DNA of 64,000 nucleotides from Pseudoduganella dura (GTDB lineage: Bacteria; Pseudomonadota; Gammaproteobacteria; Burkholderiales; Burkholderiaceae_D): assembly GCF_009727155.1 (NCBI RefSeq), contig NZ_WNWM01000002.1:6324001-6388000 (forward strand), read 5' to 3'. How positions within the stretch are numbered: the first letter of the stretch is position 1; each line of letters starts with the position of its first letter. The position numbers and the translations under genes were made by a program. The notes below the pieces were generated by a model that was not told where the DNA came from, made no database searches, and was given only the letters and a program-made list of their open reading frames with translations. This document shows, one piece after another, positions 62,201-64,000 of this stretch.

Positions 62201-64000
62201 GCAGCACCGGCACGTCGCCCTCGGCCGGCCGCTGCCGGTCCGTGCGATAAGCGGCCAGGCGATTTTGCAGTTCCCGTTTGGCGAACCAGCTCTTCGGCCA
62301 CCATGCCGTGTGCGCCGCCACCCATTCGCGCCGCAGCGTTGCCGCCGACAGTTGCGCGGCGTCGTCCGCATACACGCCGCCCAGCGCGTTCCATGCCGCA
62401 TTGCGCGCCGCGCCATGTTCGCGCAGCGTGGCCAGGCGGGCGCGGGTGGCTTCCTCATGCGCGACCCGCGCCACGCCCGCAGGCACCCGTGGCGCCGCAA
62501 GCAGCGCTTCGGCAAGCCGGTCGAAGGCCGCCAGATCCCCCAGCGACAGGCCCTCGGGCACCGCGCCGAGCAGTTGCATGGGCGCGGTGCCGGCCTTGCC
62601 GAGCGTTTCGGTGCGGGCGGCCAGCGCGCCGGCACTGTCGAGCAGGTCCTGTTCCCATGACGGCGACCAGGCGGCCGTGCCGATGCGGGCCAGCGCATGC
62701 CCGGCCAGCGTGGTCAGCTGGCTGGCCAGCGCGCCGACCTGCCGGCTCGTCTCGCGCCAGGCTTCCAGCTCGGTACGCCCGTGCGCATCGGGATCGGGCC
62801 ATGCGAACGGGGCGGGGCGTTCGCCCGCATGCTCGATGCAGGTACCGATCGCTTCGTAGATGGTCAGGTCGTTCGGGTGCAGCCGGTGCAGCGCCACGGC
62901 CACGTCGTTCAGCCCGGCGCGCAGCGTGGCCAGCCGGGTCGCCTCCAGTTCCCATTCCCTGACGGTGCGGGTGCCGGCGGCGTCGAGCGCGATGCCCAGC
63001 TGCCGGATCACGTCCGCCTTCCTGCCCTTGGACGAATGCAGTTCCAGGCAGAATGCGCCCAGTCCGATGGATTCCAGGCGGCGGTGCACCACTTCCAGTG
63101 CCGCCATCTTCTCGGAAACGAACAGCACCGTCTTGCCGGTGGCCAGCAGGTGGGCGATCAGGTTCGTGATGGTCTGGCTCTTGCCGGTGCCGGGCGGGCC
63201 TTCGATGACGAGGTTGGTGCCGCTCTCGGCCACGCAGATGGCGCGCAGCTGCGACGAATCCGACAGCAGCGGCGCGAACAGTTCGTCGGGCCGGTGGCTG
63301 CGGTCGAGCGTGCGCGGGTCGAAGCCCAGATCGCCGCGCGCGAACGCTTCGCCGGGATGCTCGACCAGCTGGGCGACCACGGGATTCTCCTGCAGCTGCC
63401 GGTGGCGGTCCTGCAGGTCCTTCCACATCAGGTACTTGGTGAACGAGAAGATGCCGAGGTGGACCTGCTCGCGCACTTCCCACCCCTTCAGCTCGCCCAC
63501 ATGCAGCCGGAACGACTGCAGGATGCCGGCCACGTCGATGCCCTTGTCGTCATGCGGCAGCACGTCGAACGCGGGCAGCTTCAGGCTGAAGTCCTGCGCC
63601 AGCTTTTGCACCAGCGTGGGATTGATGAGGGCTTCGTCGTCGTGCCGCACCAGCCGGAAGCCGCTGCGCACGGACTGCCGCGTGAGCGTGACGGGCACCA
63701 GCAGGATCGGCGCCAGGTACGAGGCCTCGGCATGGGGCTCTTCCTGCCATTGCAGCAGCCCGAACACGAGGTACAGCGTGTTGGCGCCGCCTTCTTCGAG
63801 GCTGGTGCCGGCGGCGCGGAAGATTTCCAGCAGGCGCGCATCGAGCGCATCCTCCGCCACGTCGACCACGATTTCATTGCGGCCGAGCGCATCGGCGGCC
63901 AGCGCGTCGAGCGGCGTCTGCCCCGTGCGGGCGGCGAAGGCGGCGGCCTCGCGCGGGTCCGCGCCGGCCATCAGCACCGGCGCGGCGCGCAGGCGGAAAT
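59298..64000 (-). CDS. DUF4011-type SF1 helicase with Vsr-like nuclease and DUF3320 domains, 5' end outside the window
   Basis: At least 1,567 residues are encoded, and the frame stays open at the right edge. Numbering below is from a GTG at 63977. The visible N-terminal part has LVFGLLQWQEEP and the DUF4011-like region. Walker A IEGPPGTGKSQT is near residue 260; the second helicase half holds Walker B VVIFDEASQIP near 905, followed by LNWHYRSRHESLIAFSN and the helicase VI-like AISRARQAVVIF. A PD-(D/E)XK (Vsr/MTES_1575) nuclease follows (about 1215-1265; GIECDGPSYHSG), then a DUF3320-type C-terminus. This architecture matches the Hhe phage-defence candidates (DUF4011, helicase, Vsr). No partner gene is visible to its left. 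Confidence 0.85.
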   Translation of the reverse strand, partial: FRLRAAPVLMAGADPREAAAFAARTGQTPLDALAADALGRNEIVVDVAEDALDARLLEIFRAAGTSLEEGGANTLYLVFGLLQWQEEPHAEASYLAPILLVPVTLTRQSVRSGFRLVRHDDEALINPTLVQKLAQDFSLKLPAFDVLPHDDKGIDVAGILQSFRLHVGELKGWEVREQVHLGIFSFTKYLMWKDLQDRHRQLQENPVVAQLVEHPGEAFARGDLGFDPRTLDRSHRPDELFAPLLSDSSQLRAICVAESGTNLVIEGPPGTGKSQTITNLIAHLLATGKTVLFVSEKMAALEVVHRRLESIGLGAFCLELHSSKGRKADVIRQLGIALDAAGTRTVREWELEATRLATLRAGLNDVAVALHRLHPNDLTIYEAIGTCIEHAGERPAPFAWPDPDAHGRTELEAWRETSRQVGALASQLTTLAGHALARIGTAAWSPSWEQDLLDSAGALAARTETLGKAGTAPMQLLGAVPEGLSLGDLAAFDRLAEALLAAPRVPAGVARVAHEEATRARLATLREHGAARNAAWNALGGVYADDAAQLSAATLRREWVAAHTAWWPKSWFAKRELQNRLAAYRTDRQRPAEGDVPVLLEALVKVNEEDRSLAEMSAEAGALLQHEFAAHRTDWEAVARAERWARDYSDAVMRLAGGDAALAASLRANLLPYVTDNRALLAPDAPAGAALVAWRDAWREFGAQLRTTSNLGGCGDMLGLDPAAEGALARIAEILRGWQQHARQLRPWCLWQGVRARAVAGGLQGVVAALEAGAVPLARVPDFFEYSYRNWWVRKAIDREPVLCAFSSADHERRIREFRQADERFQLLTQQYVAASLAARIPAAAAQATGSDSELGRLRRELQKQRRHMPIRQLIAGMPTLLPRLKPCLLMSPLSVAQYLDAAHAQFDVVIFDEASQIPVWDAVGAIARGRQLVCVGDPKQLPPTSFFSRADDGEDSDTDAEVEDLESILDECLGIGLPQLTLNWHYRSRHESLIAFSNTTYYGNALVTFPSPVTEDTAVRFQHVPGAYDRGGSKTNRAEADAIVAAIEQHYLDPARRRHTLGVVTFNGAQQNLIERLLEDRRRASPALDAAIALPAREALFIKNLENVQGDERDIILFSITYGPDAQGRTSLNFGPLNLEGGHRRLNVAISRARQAVVIFSTLLPEQIDLSRVRASGVRDLKNYLEFAIRGPRALAGRATAAGVDVASAFERQVAVALRERGWTVHSRVGVSGYRVDLGVVDPRAPGRYLLGIECDGPSYHSGATARDRDRLRQHVLEGLGWNLFRLWSTDWWLDAEEPMTRLLARLDALQSEQEQQESAEPEPAAQEALSPPGPPREDRAPAMTPEADAQVDPEAVPEQNPVPAQPGVSTLYLPVVLPKGDPERFYEPAAVPELRHQLNRIIHEEGPVAQSALFRRVIRAWGLARTGSRIEKHLAALLPSPVRTSRENGAEDGAEGRVFYWPEHLDPATWSQYRLPGADPDGKRAIDEVALEELGNIALYVLEQQGGTTQAGLARAVCRLLGMARASAEAEERIGRALGHGRVAGLVTVADGVVGSIPNQRFVE

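Noticed and set aside
59202..62660. A 1,152-codon plus-strand open frame
   Set aside because: It lies wholly antisense to the helicase gene. Its His/Arg/Gly/Ala-rich composition is a by-product of high GC, and it has no recognisable motif.
1..64000. CRISPR arrays, tRNA or rRNA genes, insertion sequences, attachment sites
   Set aside because: I scanned for regularly spaced repeats, tRNA-like cloverleafs, transposase motifs and terminal inverted repeats and found none.

Overview
The window reads as chromosomal DNA of a GC-rich betaproteobacterium, most likely an Oxalobacteraceae member of the Massilia/Duganella type. The grounds are uniformly high GC, dense operons with ATGA/TGATG start-stop overlaps, a PEP-CTERM surface protein, a RegB/RegA pair behind a cyo-type quinol oxidase, and an operon with the domain order of the phcBSRQ quorum-sensing locus of Burkholderiales. 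I see no rRNA, tRNA, CRISPR array, insertion sequence or prophage.

Layout. 1-2.2 kb: the end of an EAL-domain protein and an MFS transporter. 2.5-9.4 kb: cytochrome bo3 quinol oxidase (cyoABCD), a SURF1-like assembly factor and the quinone/redox-sensing RegB-RegA pair, apparently one transcription unit. 9.6-14.2 kb: a GAF-EAL protein, a small exported protein, a D-lactate dehydrogenase-like enzyme, a short-chain dehydrogenase and a small unknown protein. 14.4-16.8 kb (minus): an exported metallopeptidase overlapping a protein with an internal PEP-CTERM signal. 17.2-24.2 kb: MsbA, then a second terminal oxidase of caa3 type (cytochromes c, CuA/heme c subunit II, fused subunits I-III, small membrane protein). 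24.3-30.2 kb: outer-membrane DUF481 protein, topoisomerase IB, esterase, MsrA, a Gly/Thr-rich exported protein and a thioredoxin-reductase-like flavoprotein. 30.3-37.2 kb (minus): glycosyltransferase, family 2 glycosidase, purine permease and ABC-F ATPase.

37.4-41.7 kb (minus): a TonB-dependent receptor coupled to a two-part beta-propeller phytase, a probable phytate-phosphate scavenging unit. 42.0-43.9 kb: a degenerate GGDEF protein coupled to an AraC-type regulator. 44.0-51.1 kb (minus): a five-gene operon of a heme-oxygenase-like diiron oxidase, a methyltransferase with an NPPY motif, isoaspartyl peptidase/asparaginase, cyanophycinase and cyanophycin synthetase. This is the most unusual system in the window: cyanophycin (Asp-Arg polymer) metabolism joined to a possible N-methylation and N-oxidation pair. 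51.3-52.4 kb: a flavodoxin-fold reductase. 52.6-57.5 kb: phcBSRQ-like methyltransferase, histidine kinase, receiver-kinase hybrid and response regulator. 57.6-59.2 kb: small unknown proteins and an exported NUC1-type nuclease. 59.3 kb to the right edge (minus): most of a very large DUF4011-type helicase with a Vsr-like nuclease domain, resembling Hhe-type phage-defence proteins.

All functional calls come from reading motifs and recalling families; no database search was run. Start codons were chosen from Shine-Dalgarno sites, overlaps with upstream stops and signal-peptide position.
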